Assembly: GCF_014700075.1 (NCBI RefSeq)
Contig: NZ_JACXBU010000006.1
Span: forward strand, 186,001 to 250,000
Length of the DNA stretch: 64,000 nt
Direction: 5' to 3'
Source of the DNA: Pseudomonas sp. JM0905a
GTDB lineage: Bacteria; Pseudomonadota; Gammaproteobacteria; Pseudomonadales; Pseudomonadaceae
Shown here: positions 33,336-43,909 of the stretch, in pieces
Layout: every line of letters starts with the position of its first letter
How positions within the stretch are numbered: position 1 is the first letter of the stretch
Translations under genes and position numbers: made by a program
The notes under the pieces: model-generated
Database searches by the model: none
Seen by the model: only the letters and a program-made list of their open reading frames with translations
What the model was told of the DNA's origin: nothing

Positions 33336-33791
33336 ATGAAAAAAGGGGTATCACCGCGCTTCGCCCGGCAGCAGCAGGGTGCCGCTGCCATCGAGTTCTC
33401 CCTGGTCTTCATCATCTTCTTCGCCATTTTCTACGGCGTGGTCAGCTACTGCCTGCCCTTGCTGATGCTGCAGTCCTTCAACCAGGCGTCGGCCGAAGCA
33501 GTGCGCCGCGCCGTGGCGGTGAACCCCGAGGCCGAGAATTTCCTCGCCCTGGCCACGGCCGAAGCCAATACCTCGATCAACCAGCAGCTCTCCTGGCTGC
33601 CCTCCGGTGTACGCGCCCACCTGCCGGCCCCGGCCGTCAGCCTTACGGGTGGTGTGCTGACCGTGCGCGTTGCCTACCCCTATGAAGCCCATCCGGTGGT
33701 GCCTTTCCTGGTGCTGCCGGGTATCGGCCGGGTGCCGCAACTCCCCGCCGAACTTGCGGCCCAGGCCAGCCTGAAGGTGCAAAACCCGTGA
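33336..33791 (+). CDS. tadF: TadE/TadF-type pseudopilin
   Basis: A 151-residue minor pilin-like protein. The leader ends QQQG15 and the mature part starts AAAIEFSLVFIIFFAIFYGVV, giving the Glu at +5 needed for prepilin peptidase processing. The C-terminal periplasmic part is beta-rich (VSLTGGVLTVRVAYPYEAHPVV). TadE and TadF are needed for Flp pilus assembly. Only one such gene is separate here. I assign tadF from its position between fppA and pprA, since TadE and TadF are hard to tell apart. GGAAGG precedes the ATG at 33336. Confidence 0.88.
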   Translation: MKKGVSPRFARQQQGAAAIEFSLVFIIFFAIFYGVVSYCLPLLMLQSFNQASAEAVRRAVAVNPEAENFLALATAEANTSINQQLSWLPSGVRAHLPAPAVSLTGGVLTVRVAYPYEAHPVVPFLVLPGIGRVPQLPAELAAQASLKVQNP

Positions 33792-33799
33792 GGTTCGGC

Positions 33800-36583
33800 A
33801 TGGGCGGGGCGACGGAGTCGTTGGAATCGTCCAGCCAGGCGCTGCTCCAGACTGCGCGGACGACGAGCTCCAGCCTGCTGCTGGCGCTGGACCCCCAGGG
33901 CCGCGTGCTGGGCATCGCCGGCGCCCTGGGCGTGCGCCTGGGGCGCTCGGCCAATGGCCAGGCGCTGCCGCTGGCCGACTTCGTCAGTGTCAATTCCGCT
34001 GCGCTGCTGTCGGGGACGCCGGAGCAGTGGGCGCGGGATTGTCTCGACCTGGACTTCATCGGCAACGACGGCCGCACCTTGCACACCCGTGGCTGGCTCA
34101 CTCCCACCCGCGATGGCTGGCTGCTCCAGGCGATGGATATCGGCGACCTGATCCGTCATCAGGAAGCCGGCGACCTGCGCCGCCAGGCGTTGCTTCACGC
34201 GGGGCAGGCGGCCGAACGTATCCGCCTGGCCAGCGCCTCGCTGCTGCCCCAGGTCACCACCGAATTGCTGGAAGCCCTGGCCCTGCGCTGGCGGGTGCCC
34301 TGCATGGCCCTGGCGCTCTATATGCCGGGTGGGCAGGGCTGGCAGGTCTATGCGCAGTACCGAGGGCACGGTGCACCCGGTTACTGGCAGGAGGGCCAGC
34401 GCCTCGGCCAGGAACTGGCGGAACTGCATGGCCGGGCACCGCAGCGCTGGAGCTGGTCGCAGCTGTCACAGCACCCACGGCTGTTCGCCCTGCTGGGCGA
34501 TGGACCCGCCTTCCTGGTGCCCTATGTGGAGCTTTCCGGCATCACCGCCTGGCTGTTCTGCGCACCCTTCGAGCCCGATGCTTATTCGGCCCTCGGCGAT
34601 GCCGAGTGGCAGCAGGTGTGCGCCCAGCTTGCCGGCCCCCTGCTGGCGCGTCTGCGGGATCAGAGCCAGCGCCATGAAGGTGGCCGCCTGGAAGCCCTGC
34701 AGGGCATGCTGGGTGCCGGTTGGTGGGAGTATCTGCCGGCGACCAGGGAGGTGCTGCTTGCACCTGTACTGGCCCGCGTCTGGCAGGCCGACGAGCAGGG
34801 CCGACTGCCGCTGGAAAACTGGCTGCAGCAGGTGCACCCCGCCGACCGGGATGAATTCCGCGCCCGTTTGCGCGCCGCCGAGTTGAACGGCCAGGGCTTT
34901 ACTCAATGCCTGCGCCTGTACCTCTCTGGCGCGCAGGACACGGCGATCTGGCACCGGGTCCAGACCCAGGTGCAGGGCTCTGCGGCCCAGCCACGGGTGT
35001 TCGGCTTCCTGCTCGACATCAGCGACATCAAGGCCCAGGAGGCCAGCGCTGCGGCGGCTCACGCCCGCCTGCGCAACCTGATCGCCAGCGCCCCGGCGGT
35101 GATCTACGTGCTGCGCTACGAGGACGGCGCCCTGCTGCCGGAGTTCTGCAGCGAGAGCCTCGGCCCCATGCTCGGCTGGACCCTGGCGGAACTGCAGCAG
35201 GGCGGTCTGGCCGAACGCATTCACCCTGAGGATCACGACATCTTCTTCGCCCGCACCCGCAGCCTGTTGCGTGACGGCCAGGTCAGTTGCCGCTACCGCC
35301 TGCGCGACCGGCAGGGCGACTACCACTGGCTGCTGGACGAGGTGCGCCTGCTGCGCAATGAACTGGGCCAGCCCCAGGAAGCGGTGGGCATCTGGCTGGA
35401 CGTAACCGAAGCCACCCTCGCCGCTGAGCGGGTCCGGGAAAGCGAGGAGCGCTATCGCATCCTGGTGGAGGACTCCCCGGCGATGATCTGCCGCTACACC
35501 CCCGACCTCGTCCTGCGTTTTGCCAACCGGCCGCTGGCCGATTACCTGGAGTGCCGGCCCGAGGAATTGGCCGGCGCCAATCTCGGCGCCTGGCTCTCCG
35601 AGGAGCAGCGCCAGGTCTTCCAGGAACGACTGATCGGCCTGACCCCGGAACAGCCGGTGAGTACCGCGGAAATCTGCCTGCAACTGCCAGGCCGCGAACA
35701 CGCCTGGTGGATCTGGGCTGACCGCGGCGTGTTCGATGAGCACGGTCGATTGCTGGAAGTGCAGGCCGTGGGGCGCGACAACACCGAAGTGCGCAAGGCC
35801 CAGCAGCAGCTCTACCAGGGCGCGAAGATGGCCACTCTCGGCGAGATGGCCACCGGGCTCGCCCACGAGATGAATCAGCCGCTGAACGTGATGCGCATGG
35901 CCGTGGCCAACGTGCTCAAGCGCCTGGCCAGCGACGAGGTGCAGGTGGACTACCTGCGCGACAAACTGCTGCGTATCGAGGCGCAGGTGCAGCGGGCAGC
36001 ACGTATCGTCGATCACATGCGGGTGTTCGGCCGGCGTTCGGATGTGGAGCAGCAACTCTTCGATCCGCGCGAAGCGGTGGAGGGTGCCCTGTCGCTGCTG
36101 TCAGAAGGCTTGCGTGGCAAGGGGGTGGACGTGCGCCTCGCGCTGGGCGAACAGCGCTTCGCCGTGCGCGGATTCGCCGACCAGTTGGAGCAAGTGCTGA
36201 TCAACCTGATGGTCAACGCCCGCGACGCCATGCTCGGCAAGAAGGAGAAGGAGCCGGATTTTGCCCCGTCCATTCTCGTCGGTCTGGAGCATCGCGGCGC
36301 CTGGGTGGAGTTGCGGGTGGAGGACAACGGCGGCGGCATCGACCCGCGCCTGCTGGAGAAGATCTTCGAACCCTTCTTCACCACCAAACCGGTCGGCAAG
36401 GGCACGGGCCTCGGGTTGTCGGTCAGCTACGGCATCGTGCAGCAAATGGGCGGGCGCCTGAGCGCCGAGAACGGTGCCGAGGGCGCCTGCTTCCGCATCG
36501 CCCTGCCGTTGTTCGCGGAGTCGCCAGGACAGGTGCCGGGCCAGGAAATCGCCGCGTCCGAGCTTGCCGGCCAGCACGGCTAG
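33800..36583 (+). CDS. pprA: Multi-PAS sensor histidine kinase PprA
   Basis: A soluble-looking 927-residue hybrid-free histidine kinase. The N-terminal 300 residues have no clear family, followed by PAS modules at about 300-400, 420-545 and 550-675 ([57 protein letters not shown]). The kinase core has the H-box [22 protein letters not shown] (His about 689), the N-box [11 protein letters not shown]1 DNGGGID and G2 [10 protein letters not shown]. No receiver is fused. It should phosphorylate PprB. The ATG at 33800 has GAGG at ideal spacing; a GTG at 33788 overlapping tadF's stop would add four residues. Confidence 0.93.
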   Translation: MGGATESLESSSQALLQTARTTSSSLLLALDPQGRVLGIAGALGVRLGRSANGQALPLADFVSVNSAALLSGTPEQWARDCLDLDFIGNDGRTLHTRGWLTPTRDGWLLQAMDIGDLIRHQEAGDLRRQALLHAGQAAERIRLASASLLPQVTTELLEALALRWRVPCMALALYMPGGQGWQVYAQYRGHGAPGYWQEGQRLGQELAELHGRAPQRWSWSQLSQHPRLFALLGDGPAFLVPYVELSGITAWLFCAPFEPDAYSALGDAEWQQVCAQLAGPLLARLRDQSQRHEGGRLEALQGMLGAGWWEYLPATREVLLAPVLARVWQADEQGRLPLENWLQQVHPADRDEFRARLRAAELNGQGFTQCLRLYLSGAQDTAIWHRVQTQVQGSAAQPRVFGFLLDISDIKAQEASAAAAHARLRNLIASAPAVIYVLRYEDGALLPEFCSESLGPMLGWTLAELQQGGLAERIHPEDHDIFFARTRSLLRDGQVSCRYRLRDRQGDYHWLLDEVRLLRNELGQPQEAVGIWLDVTEATLAAERVRESEERYRILVEDSPAMICRYTPDLVLRFANRPLADYLECRPEELAGANLGAWLSEEQRQVFQERLIGLTPEQPVSTAEICLQLPGREHAWWIWADRGVFDEHGRLLEVQAVGRDNTEVRKAQQQLYQGAKMATLGEMATGLAHEMNQPLNVMRMAVANVLKRLASDEVQVDYLRDKLLRIEAQVQRAARIVDHMRVFGRRSDVEQQLFDPREAVEGALSLLSEGLRGKGVDVRLALGEQRFAVRGFADQLEQVLINLMVNARDAMLGKKEKEPDFAPSILVGLEHRGAWVELRVEDNGGGIDPRLLEKIFEPFFTTKPVGKGTGLGLSVSYGIVQQMGGRLSAENGAEGACFRIALPLFAESPGQVPGQEIAASELAGQHG

Positions 36584-36645
36584 CAGCCCGCGCCAGGGCA
36601 CCCTTCTGGCATTACCCCCGAACCTGACTACCCTTAGATTGGATA

Positions 36646-36666
36646 TGCCCGGCGATATTCCGGGCA
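36646..36666 (+). promoter_or_regulatory. Perfect hairpin in the fdnG leader
   Basis: TGCCCGG and CCGGGCA pair over 7 bp around the loop CGATATT, 25 bp before the fdnG ATG. There is no T-run, so it is not a terminator. It could be an operator dyad or an mRNA structure influencing fdnG expression. Confidence 0.4.
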
Positions 36667-36691
36667 CCGCCTGCTGATGAGGGAGAACACG

Positions 36692-39600
36692 ATGGACATG
36701 AACCGTCGACAGTTCTTCAAGGTCTGCGCCGTGGGCCTTGGAGGATCCAGCCTGGCGGCTCTGGGGGTGGCGCCTCCGGAAGCCTTCGCCGACCAGGTAC
36801 GCCACTTCAAACTGGCGCGCACCATTGAGACTCGCAATACCTGCCCTTACTGCTCCGTTGGCTGCGGTCTGATCATGTACAGCCAGGGCGATGCGGCGAA
36901 GAACGTTGCGCAGAACATCATCCATATCGAAGGCGACGCCGATCATCCGGTGAACCGCGGCACCTTGTGCCCGAAGGGCGCCGGCCTGCTCGACTTCGTC
37001 CACAGCCCCAATCGCCTGAAGTACCCCGAAGTGCGCGAGCCGGGAACCAGCGAGTGGAAACGCATCGAGTGGGATGAAGCCCTCGACCGCATCGCCAAGC
37101 TGATGAAGGCTGACCGCGACGCCAACTTCATCGAGAAGAACGACCAGGGCCAGACGGTGAACCGCTGGCTGAGCACGGGCTTCCTCGCGGCGTCCGCATC
37201 GAGCAACGAGGCCGGCTACATCACCCACAAGGTGGTGCGTTCCCTGGGCATGCTGGGGTTCGATAACCAAGCGCGTGTCTGACATGGCCCGACGGTGGCA
37301 GGTCTTGCCCCGACGTTTGGCCGTGGAGCCATGACGAACCACTGGACCGACATCAAGAATGCCGATCTGGTGTTGATCATGGGCGGCAACGCCGCCGAAG
37401 CCCACCCTTGTGGATTCAAGTGGGTCACCGAAGCCAAGGCGCATAACAACGCCCGGCTGATCGTGGTCGATCCGCGCTTCACCCGTTCGGCCTCCGTGGC
37501 CGACTATTACGCGCCGATCCGCACCGGGACCGACATCGCCTTCCTCGGCGGCCTGATCAACCACCTGATCAGCCATGACAAGATCCAGCACGAGTACGTG
37601 CGCAACTACACCGACGCGCCCTTCATCGTGAACGAAGGCTTCACCTTCCAGGACGGCCTGTTCAGCGGTTACGACGAGGCCAAGCGCGCCTATCCGGACA
37701 AGTCCACCTGGAGTTACGCCAAGGGCGAGGATGGCTACGTTCGCGCCGACATGACCCTGCAGGACCCGCGTTGTGTATTCCAGCTGATGAAACAGCACTA
37801 CAGCCGTTACACACCGGAGCTCGTCAGCAGCATCTGCGGCACACCGAAGGAATTGCTGGAACAGGTCTGGAGTCTGGCCGCCGAGACGTCGGCCACGAAC
37901 AAGACCATGACCATCATGTATGCCCTGGGCTGGACCCAGCACTCGGTGGGCTCGCAGATGATCCGCACCGGCGCCATGGTGCAACTGCTGCTGGGCAACA
38001 TCGGCATGCCGGGCGGTGGCATGAACGCCCTGCGCGGCCACTCCAACATCCAGGGGCTGACCGACCTCGGCCTGCTCTCCAACTCCCTGCCGGGTTACCT
38101 GACCCTGCCGGCCGACGCCGAGCAGGACTACACCGCCTACATCGACAAGCGCGCCGCAAAGCCGGTGCGGCCGGGGCAGATGTCCTACTGGCAGAACTAC
38201 GGCAAGTTCCACGTCAGCCTGATGAAGGCCTGGTTCGGCAAGTCGGCCACCGCCGAGAACAACTGGTGCTACGACTGGCTGCCCAAGCTCGATGTGCCGG
38301 GCTACGACGTGCTGCGGTACTTCGACATGATGTACCAGGGCAAGGTGAACGGTTACTTCTGCCAGGGCTTCAACCCCATCGGCTCCTTCCCCAACAAGGC
38401 CAAGGTCAGCGCCAGTCTGGCCAAGCTGAAGTACCTGGTGATCATGGACCCGCTGGCCACTGACACGTCGGAGTTCTGGCGCAACGCCGGTGAATTCAAC
38501 GACGTCGACACCGCCAGCATCCAGACCACGGTGTTCCGCCTGCCCGTCACCTGCTTCGCCGAAGAGGACGGTTCGCTGGTCAACAGTGGGCGAGTGCTGC
38601 AATGGCACTGGAAGGGGGCCGAACCGCCCGGCCAGGCACGCACCGACATCGCCATCATGGGTGGCCTCTACCATCGTCTGCGCAATGCCTACGCGAAGGA
38701 TGGCGGTGCCTTCCCCGACCCGATCCTGGGTCTGGACTGGAGCTACCTGCGTCCGGACGAACCGGGGCCCGATGAAATCGCCCGCGAGTTCAATGGCAAG
38801 GCCCTGGCCGACCTCACCGACCCGGCCACCGGCGCGGTATTGCTGAAAGCCGGCGAACAGCTGCCGGGCTTCGCCGTGCTGCGGGATGACGGCAGCACCG
38901 CCAGTGGCTGCTGGATCTTCGCCGGCAGCTGGACCGCCGCCGGCAACCAGATGGCCCGCCGCGACAACGCCGACCCTTACGCCATGGGCCAGACACTCGG
39001 CTGGGCCTGGGCCTGGCCGGCCAACCGGCGCATCCTCTACAACCGCGCCTCGTCCGACCCGTCCGGCAAGCCCTGGGACCCGGACAAGAAACGCCTGGTG
39101 TGGTGGAACGGCAAGAACTGGACCGGCACCGACGTGCCCGACTACAAGGCCGACGTCGCGCCGGAAGCCGGCATGAGCCCCTTCATCATGAACCCCGAGG
39201 GCGTGGCGCGCTTCTTCGCCCTCGACAAGATGAACGAGGGGCCCTTCCCCGAGCACTACGAACCCTTCGAGACCCCCATCGGGCGCAACCCCTTGCACCC
39301 GGAGAACGCCAAGGTCACCAGCAACCCGGCCGCACGGGTGTTCAAGGGCGATTGGGATGAGTTCGGCAAGGCGGCGGACTTCCCCATCGCGGCGACCACC
39401 TACCGGCTCACCGAGCACTTCCACTTCTGGACCAAGCACTGCCGGCTGAACGCGATCACCCAGCCTGAGCAGTTCGTCGAGATCAGCGAAGTCCTCGCCA
39501 AGGAACTGGGGATCGCTGCCGGTGAACGGGTCAAGGTGTCGTCCAACCGTGGCTTCATCAAGGCGGTAGCGGTGGTGACCAAACGCCTCAAACCGTTGAC

Positions 39601-39766
39601 CGTGGACGGCAAGACCGTGCACCAGATCGGCATCCCGCTGCACTGGGGATTCTCCGGCGTGGCACGTAACGGCTACCTGACCAACACGCTCACTCCCTTC
39701 GTCGGCGACGGCAATACGCAGACACCGGAGTTCAAGTCGTTCCTGGTCAAAGTGGAAAAGGCATGA
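36692..39766 (+). CDS. fdnG: Formate dehydrogenase-N alpha subunit, selenocysteine-containing
   Basis: One 1024-residue protein is read through an in-frame TGA at 37280-37282 (residue 197) as selenocysteine: NQARV-Sec-HGPTVAGLAPTFGRGAMTNHW matches the E. coli FdnG/FdoG active site. It has a Tat signal (NRRQFFKVCAVGLGGSS), a 4Fe-4S motif (CPYCSVGCG) and molybdopterin-binding domains. It oxidises formate to CO2 in the periplasm, feeding electrons through FdnH and FdnI to quinone. A SECIS-like hairpin follows the TGA, and selA, selB and tRNA-Sec are just downstream. The ATG at 36692 follows GGGAG. Naive gene calling splits it into 201- and 823-residue pieces, but the frames are identical. Confidence 0.97.
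37283..37320 (+). promoter_or_regulatory. SECIS-like hairpin directing selenocysteine at the fdnG UGA
   Basis: Immediately after the TGA, GGCA (37297-37300) and TGCC (37306-37309) form the upper stem with the apical loop GGTCT, the SelB-binding loop found in E. coli fdhF, fdnG and fdoG. Flanking CCCGACG segments extend the structure only imperfectly. Confidence 0.85.
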
Positions 39767-39777
39767 GGAGCTGAGCC

Positions 39778-40683
39778 ATGGCATCACAAGACATCATCGC
39801 CCGCTCCGCCACCACGACACCCATGCCGTCCGTTCGCGAAATGGACGAAGTCGCGAAGCTCATCGACGTCTCCAAGTGCATCGGCTGCAAGGCCTGCCAG
39901 GTGGCGTGCTCGGAGTGGAACGACCTGCGTGACGAGGTCGGCCAGAACCACGGCACCTACGACAACCCGGCGGACCTCTCGGCCAACACCTGGACCCTGA
40001 TGCGCTTCACCGAGCACGAAGACGAGTCCGGCAAGCTCGAGTGGCTGATCCGCAAGGACGGCTGCATGCATTGCGACGATCCGGGCTGCCTCGCGGCCTG
40101 CCCGAGCCCCGGTGCCATCGTGAAGTACGCCAACGGCATCGTCGACTTCAACCAGGACAAGTGCATCGGCTGCGGCTATTGCATCACCGGCTGCCCCTTC
40201 AACATCCCGCGCATCTCGCAGAAGGACCACAAGGCCTACAAGTGCACCCTGTGTTCCGACCGCGTGTCCGTGGGGCTGGAGCCGGCCTGCGTGAAAACCT
40301 GCCCGACCGGCGCCATCGTCTTCGGCACCAAGGAAGACATGAAGGAACATGCCGCCGAACGCATCGTCGACCTGAAGTCCCGAGGTTTCGAGCATGCCGG
40401 CCTGTATGACCCGCCAGGTGTCGGCGGCACCCACGTCATGTACGTGCTGCACCACGCGGACAAACCCTCGCTCTACGCCGGCCTGCCGGACGACCCGGCC
40501 ATCAGCCCCATGGTCAGCCTGTGGAAAGGTGTGACCAAGCCGCTGGGCCTGCTGGCGATGGGGGTGGTGGCGCTGTTCGGTTTCTTCCACTACGTGCGGG
40601 TCGGCCCGAACAAGGTGGAAGAGGACGAGGCCCCGCGTGGCGATGCGACGGTGCAGAAGGTCGATCCCAAGTCGCCGAGTTGA
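39778..40683 (+). CDS. fdnH: Formate dehydrogenase-N iron-sulfur (beta) subunit
   Basis: A 301-residue protein with four ferredoxin-type cysteine clusters: [40 protein letters not shown] and CTLCSDR/CVKTCP. A C-terminal membrane helix ([19 protein letters not shown]) anchors it, as in FdnH. It carries electrons from the selenoprotein to the cytochrome b subunit. GAGGAG precedes the ATG, 11 bp after fdnG. A 26-bp inverted-repeat element separates it from fdnI. Confidence 0.97.
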   Translation: MASQDIIARSATTTPMPSVREMDEVAKLIDVSKCIGCKACQVACSEWNDLRDEVGQNHGTYDNPADLSANTWTLMRFTEHEDESGKLEWLIRKDGCMHCDDPGCLAACPSPGAIVKYANGIVDFNQDKCIGCGYCITGCPFNIPRISQKDHKAYKCTLCSDRVSVGLEPACVKTCPTGAIVFGTKEDMKEHAAERIVDLKSRGFEHAGLYDPPGVGGTHVMYVLHHADKPSLYAGLPDDPAISPMVSLWKGVTKPLGLLAMGVVALFGFFHYVRVGPNKVEEDEAPRGDATVQKVDPKSPS

Positions 40684-40691
40684 GATAAACG

Positions 40692-40728
40692 CCCCCTCTC
40701 CCTCTGGGAGAGGGCCGGGGGTGAGGGA
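40692..40728. repeat. CCCTCTCCC repeat inside the fdn operon
   Basis: CCCTCTCCCTCTGGGAGAGGG followed by GGGGGTGAGGG, between fdnH and fdnI. It is the same family as the elements at 5872, 15384 and 62181, and may stabilise the upstream mRNA. Confidence 0.65.
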
Positions 40729-40753
40729 AATCCGCCCCGACCAGGAGCTGGAC

Positions 40754-41383
40754 ATGAACAAAGACATCGAACGCTACACCCCCGCCGAGCGCAGCAATCA
40801 CTGGGCGGTGGCCATTCTCTTCTTCCTTGCCGGGCTGTCCGGCCTCGCGCTGTTCCACCCGTCCCTGTTCTGGCTGACGAACTTCTTCGGCGGCGGGCCG
40901 TGGACACGCATCCTGCACCCCTTCCTCGGCGTGACCATGTTCCTCTTCTTCATCCTGCTGGCCATGCGCTTCGCCCACCACAACCGTTGGGAGAAGTCCG
41001 ACAGCCAGTGGCTGAAACAGTGGAAGGACGTGGTCAACAACCGCGAGGACCGGCTACCGGAAGTGGGTCGCTACAACGCCGGGCAGAAGATGCTGTTCTG
41101 GGTGCTGCTGCTCAGCATGCTGGTGCTGTTGGCCACCGGAGTCGTGATCTGGCGGCAGTACTTCAGCCACCTGTTCGGCATCGACCTCATCCGTTTCGCC
41201 GCGCTGCTGCACGCCTTCGCCGCCTGGGTGCTGATCCTCAGCATCATCGTCCACATCTACGCCGGCATCTGGATCAAGGGCTCGGTCAGCGCCATGCTCC
41301 ACGGCTGGGTCAGCAGGGGCTGGGCCCGCAAGCACCACGGCGCCTGGTACAAGGAGGTCAGCAAAGGGCAGGGCAAGCGCTGA
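40754..41383 (+). CDS. fdnI: Formate dehydrogenase-N cytochrome b556 (gamma) subunit
   Basis: A 209-residue inner-membrane protein with four helices and haem-binding histidines, including RYTPAERSNHWAVAI, WTRILHPFLGVTMFL and LLHAFAAWVLILSIIVHIYAGIWIKGS. It passes electrons to the quinone pool. The ATG at 40754 follows AGGAG; an in-frame start 39 codons earlier would run through the repeat element. The C-terminus ARKHHGAWYKEV is family-typical. Confidence 0.96.
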   Translation: MNKDIERYTPAERSNHWAVAILFFLAGLSGLALFHPSLFWLTNFFGGGPWTRILHPFLGVTMFLFFILLAMRFAHHNRWEKSDSQWLKQWKDVVNNREDRLPEVGRYNAGQKMLFWVLLLSMLVLLATGVVIWRQYFSHLFGIDLIRFAALLHAFAAWVLILSIIVHIYAGIWIKGSVSAMLHGWVSRGWARKHHGAWYKEVSKGQGKR

Positions 41384-41392
41384 GCTTTTCCT

Positions 41393-41487
41393 GTAGGGGC
41401 GAATTCATTCGCTTAGCAGTCCGCAGGACTGCCTGACGGCCCAATAGAGGGCAGCTACGCTGCCCTTAGCGAATGATCCGCCCCCAC
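41393..41487. repeat. REP-type inverted doublet between fdnI and fdhE
   Basis: GTAGGGGCGAATTCATTCGC and its near-complement AGCGAATGATCCGCCCCCAC flank two perfect internal hairpins, GCAGTCC-GCA-GGACTGC and GGGCAGC-TAC-GCTGCCC. The two-arm architecture is that of REP doublets. Confidence 0.75.
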
Positions 41488-41524
41488 AACCAATTCGCCC
41501 AACGTCCAACGCAAGGAGTCCTGC

Positions 41525-42454
41525 GTGTCAGGTCGAATTCTCCAGCCCGGCGAAATCGAAGCCGCCGCCAACATCCCGCCCTTCCTCAACCTGCCGGACC
41601 GCGATCTGTTTATGGTCCGCGCCGAGCGCCTGCGGCAACTCGCCAACGGCCACCCGCTCGCGGGATACCTGCAGTTGGTGGCAGCACTCTGTGATGCCCA
41701 GCAACAGGTACTGGACAACCCGCCACCGCTGCCCGGTCCGGCCCCCGAATCCCTGGACCGCAGCCGCGAACACGGCATGCCGCCCATTGCCTTCGAAGCC
41801 TTGGTGCGTGCCGATGGCTGGCTCGCAGCCCTCGATGCCTTGCTGGCGCGCATCGAGGTTCCGGCCAACGCCGCCGTGGCTGACACCTTGCGCCAGCTGA
41901 AAGCGGCCGATGCAGCCCAGCGCAAGACCTGGGGTGTCGGCCTGCTGAGCGGCCAGTTCGACCTGCTGCCGCCCGCTATCGCCCCCTTTGTGGGCGCTGC
42001 CTTGCAGGTGGCGTTCAGTCACTGGCTGCTGGCCCTGCCTGAAGGCGCCATCGTCGAGAACGAGGCCAAGGTCCTCTGCCCGGCATGCGGTTCGCCGCCG
42101 GTCATCGGCATGATCCGCCATCGCGGCAAGCACAACGGCCTGCGCTACCTCGCCTGCTCCCTGTGCTCCTGCGAATGGCATTACGTGCGCCTGAAGTGCA
42201 GCCACTGCCAGGAGAGCAAGCACCTCGCCTATCTCTCCCTGGACCGCGAAGGCGTGAAGGGCGAAGAGGCACCCATCCGCGCCGAAGCCTGTCCCAATTG
42301 CCAGGGTTACCTCAAGCAGTGCTACCTGGAATTCGACACCGGTTCGGAAGCCCAGGCCGATGACCTGGCCAGCCTCGATCTCGATGTGCGCATGAGCGAA
42401 GAAGGTTACCTGCGTCGCGCGCCGAACCTTCTGCTGGCACCCGGTGGTGAATAA
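41525..42454 (+). CDS. fdhE: Formate dehydrogenase accessory protein FdhE
   Basis: A 309-residue cytoplasmic maturation factor with the family's rubredoxin-like Cys motifs: CPACGSPPVIGMI, RYLACSLCSCEWHYVRLKCSHC and EACPNCQGYLKQCY. FdhE acts on the alpha and beta subunits before Tat export. Translation starts at GTG (41525), with AAGGAG seven bases upstream. It follows fdnI after a REP doublet, so it may have its own mRNA level. Confidence 0.95.
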   Translation: MSGRILQPGEIEAAANIPPFLNLPDRDLFMVRAERLRQLANGHPLAGYLQLVAALCDAQQQVLDNPPPLPGPAPESLDRSREHGMPPIAFEALVRADGWLAALDALLARIEVPANAAVADTLRQLKAADAAQRKTWGVGLLSGQFDLLPPAIAPFVGAALQVAFSHWLLALPEGAIVENEAKVLCPACGSPPVIGMIRHRGKHNGLRYLACSLCSCEWHYVRLKCSHCQESKHLAYLSLDREGVKGEEAPIRAEACPNCQGYLKQCYLEFDTGSEAQADDLASLDLDVRMSEEGYLRRAPNLLLAPGGE

Positions 42455-42502
42455 GCACCTAGACTTCATAAGGACTTGATCGCCCCGCGCTAAGGAATGC
42501 CC

Positions 42503-43909
42503 ATGTCGGCCGCTCGTTTGCCTTCTGTCGACCGTCTGCTGCGCAGCCCGGCCTGCGCTCCACTGCAACAGCGTTATGGCCGCGAGGCCCTGCTCAAGAC
42601 CCTGCGCGACCTGCTCGACGAGCTGCGCGAGCCTGCCCGTCATGGCCAGCTCGCAGCGGTAGAGCTCACCGATGCCGTATTGGCCGGCCGCGCCGGGGAG
42701 CGCCTCGCCGTGGCCCATTCCAGCCAGGTACGGCGAGTGTTCAACCTCACCGGCACCGTGCTGCACACCAACCTGGGCCGGGCACTGCTGCCGGACGAAG
42801 CCATCGAAGCCATCACCCTGGCCGCGCGTTATCCGTTGAACCTGGAATTCGACCTCGCCACCGGCAAGCGCGGCGACCGCGACGACCTGATTGAAGGACT
42901 GGTGCGCGAGCTGACCGGCGCAGAAGCAGTCACCGTGGTCAACAACAATGCCGCCGCCGTGCTGCTGGCGCTGAACAGCCTCGGCGCGCGCAAGGACGGG
43001 GTGATTTCCCGAGGCGAACTGATCGAGATCGGCGGCGCCTTCCGCATCCCGGACATCATGGCCCGCGCTGGCGTGAAGCTGGTCGAAGTGGGCACCACCA
43101 ATCGCACCCATGCCAGGGACTACGAAGCCGTTATCAATCCGCGCACCGGCCTGCTCATGCGCGTGCATACCAGCAACTACAGCGTGCAGGGTTTCACCGC
43201 CAGCGTACCCACCGCGCAGCTGGCGGCCATCGCCCACACCCATGGATTGCCGCTGCTGGAAGACCTCGGCAGCGGCACACTGGTGGACCTCACACGCTGG
43301 GGCCTGCCCAAAGAACCCACCGTGCAGGAAGCCCTGCGCGATGGCGCGGACATCGTCACCTTCAGCGGCGACAAGCTGCTGGGTGGCCCCCAGGCCGGGC
43401 TGATCGTCGGCCACAAGGAACTGATCGGGCGGATCAAGAAGAACCCGCTCAAGCGTGCCCTGCGTGTCGACAAGCTGACCCTCGCCGCCCTCGAAGCGGT
43501 GCTCGGTCTCTACCGCGACCCGGAGCGCCTCGCCGAACGCCTCACCACCCTGCGCCTGCTCAGTCGCCCACAGGCGGACATCCGCGCCCTGGCCGAGCGC
43601 TTGGCGCCACTGCTGGCCGCACAACTCGGGGCGTCCTGGCAGGTGAGTGCAGAGTCTGCCCTCGGCATGATCGGCAGCGGTGCCCAGCCGGTGGCGCGCC
43701 TGCCCAGCGCCGCGCTCTGCCTGCGCCCGCAACAACCCAGGCGCCTGCGTGGCCGTGCCCTGCGTCAGCTGGAAGAGAGCCTGCGCACCTTGCCCATTCC
43801 GGTGATCGGCCGCCTCGACGACGACGCCCTCTGGCTCGACCTGCGCCAGCTCGATGACGAGCCGGCCTTTCTCGCCCAGCTGCCGCAGCTCTCGGGAGCG
43901 CTCGAGTGA
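42503..43909 (+). CDS. selA: L-seryl-tRNA(Sec) selenium transferase
   Basis: A 468-residue PLP enzyme that converts Ser-tRNA-Sec to selenocysteinyl-tRNA using selenophosphate. Visible landmarks are [36 protein letters not shown] and the PLP-lysine region [15 protein letters not shown] prefer ATG 42503 to 42497 because AAGGA would lie directly against the latter. The last four bases overlap the selB GTG start, indicating coupled translation. Confidence 0.97.
   Translation: MSAARLPSVDRLLRSPACAPLQQRYGREALLKTLRDLLDELREPARHGQLAAVELTDAVLAGRAGERLAVAHSSQVRRVFNLTGTVLHTNLGRALLPDEAIEAITLAARYPLNLEFDLATGKRGDRDDLIEGLVRELTGAEAVTVVNNNAAAVLLALNSLGARKDGVISRGELIEIGGAFRIPDIMARAGVKLVEVGTTNRTHARDYEAVINPRTGLLMRVHTSNYSVQGFTASVPTAQLAAIAHTHGLPLLEDLGSGTLVDLTRWGLPKEPTVQEALRDGADIVTFSGDKLLGGPQAGLIVGHKELIGRIKKNPLKRALRVDKLTLAALEAVLGLYRDPERLAERLTTLRLLSRPQADIRALAERLAPLLAAQLGASWQVSAESALGMIGSGAQPVARLPSAALCLRPQQPRRLRGRALRQLEESLRTLPIPVIGRLDDDALWLDLRQLDDEPAFLAQLPQLSGALE

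Noticed and set aside
37280-37282. Nonsense mutation or pseudogene in fdnG
   Set aside because: Frame is unbroken on both sides, the UGA is at the selenocysteine position and a SECIS-like loop plus sel genes are present.
36101-39787. 1228-codon open frame on the minus strand
   Set aside because: It is opposite pprA, fdnG and covers the conserved selenoprotein; the composition is that of an antisense frame in high-GC DNA, without a ribosome site or motifs.
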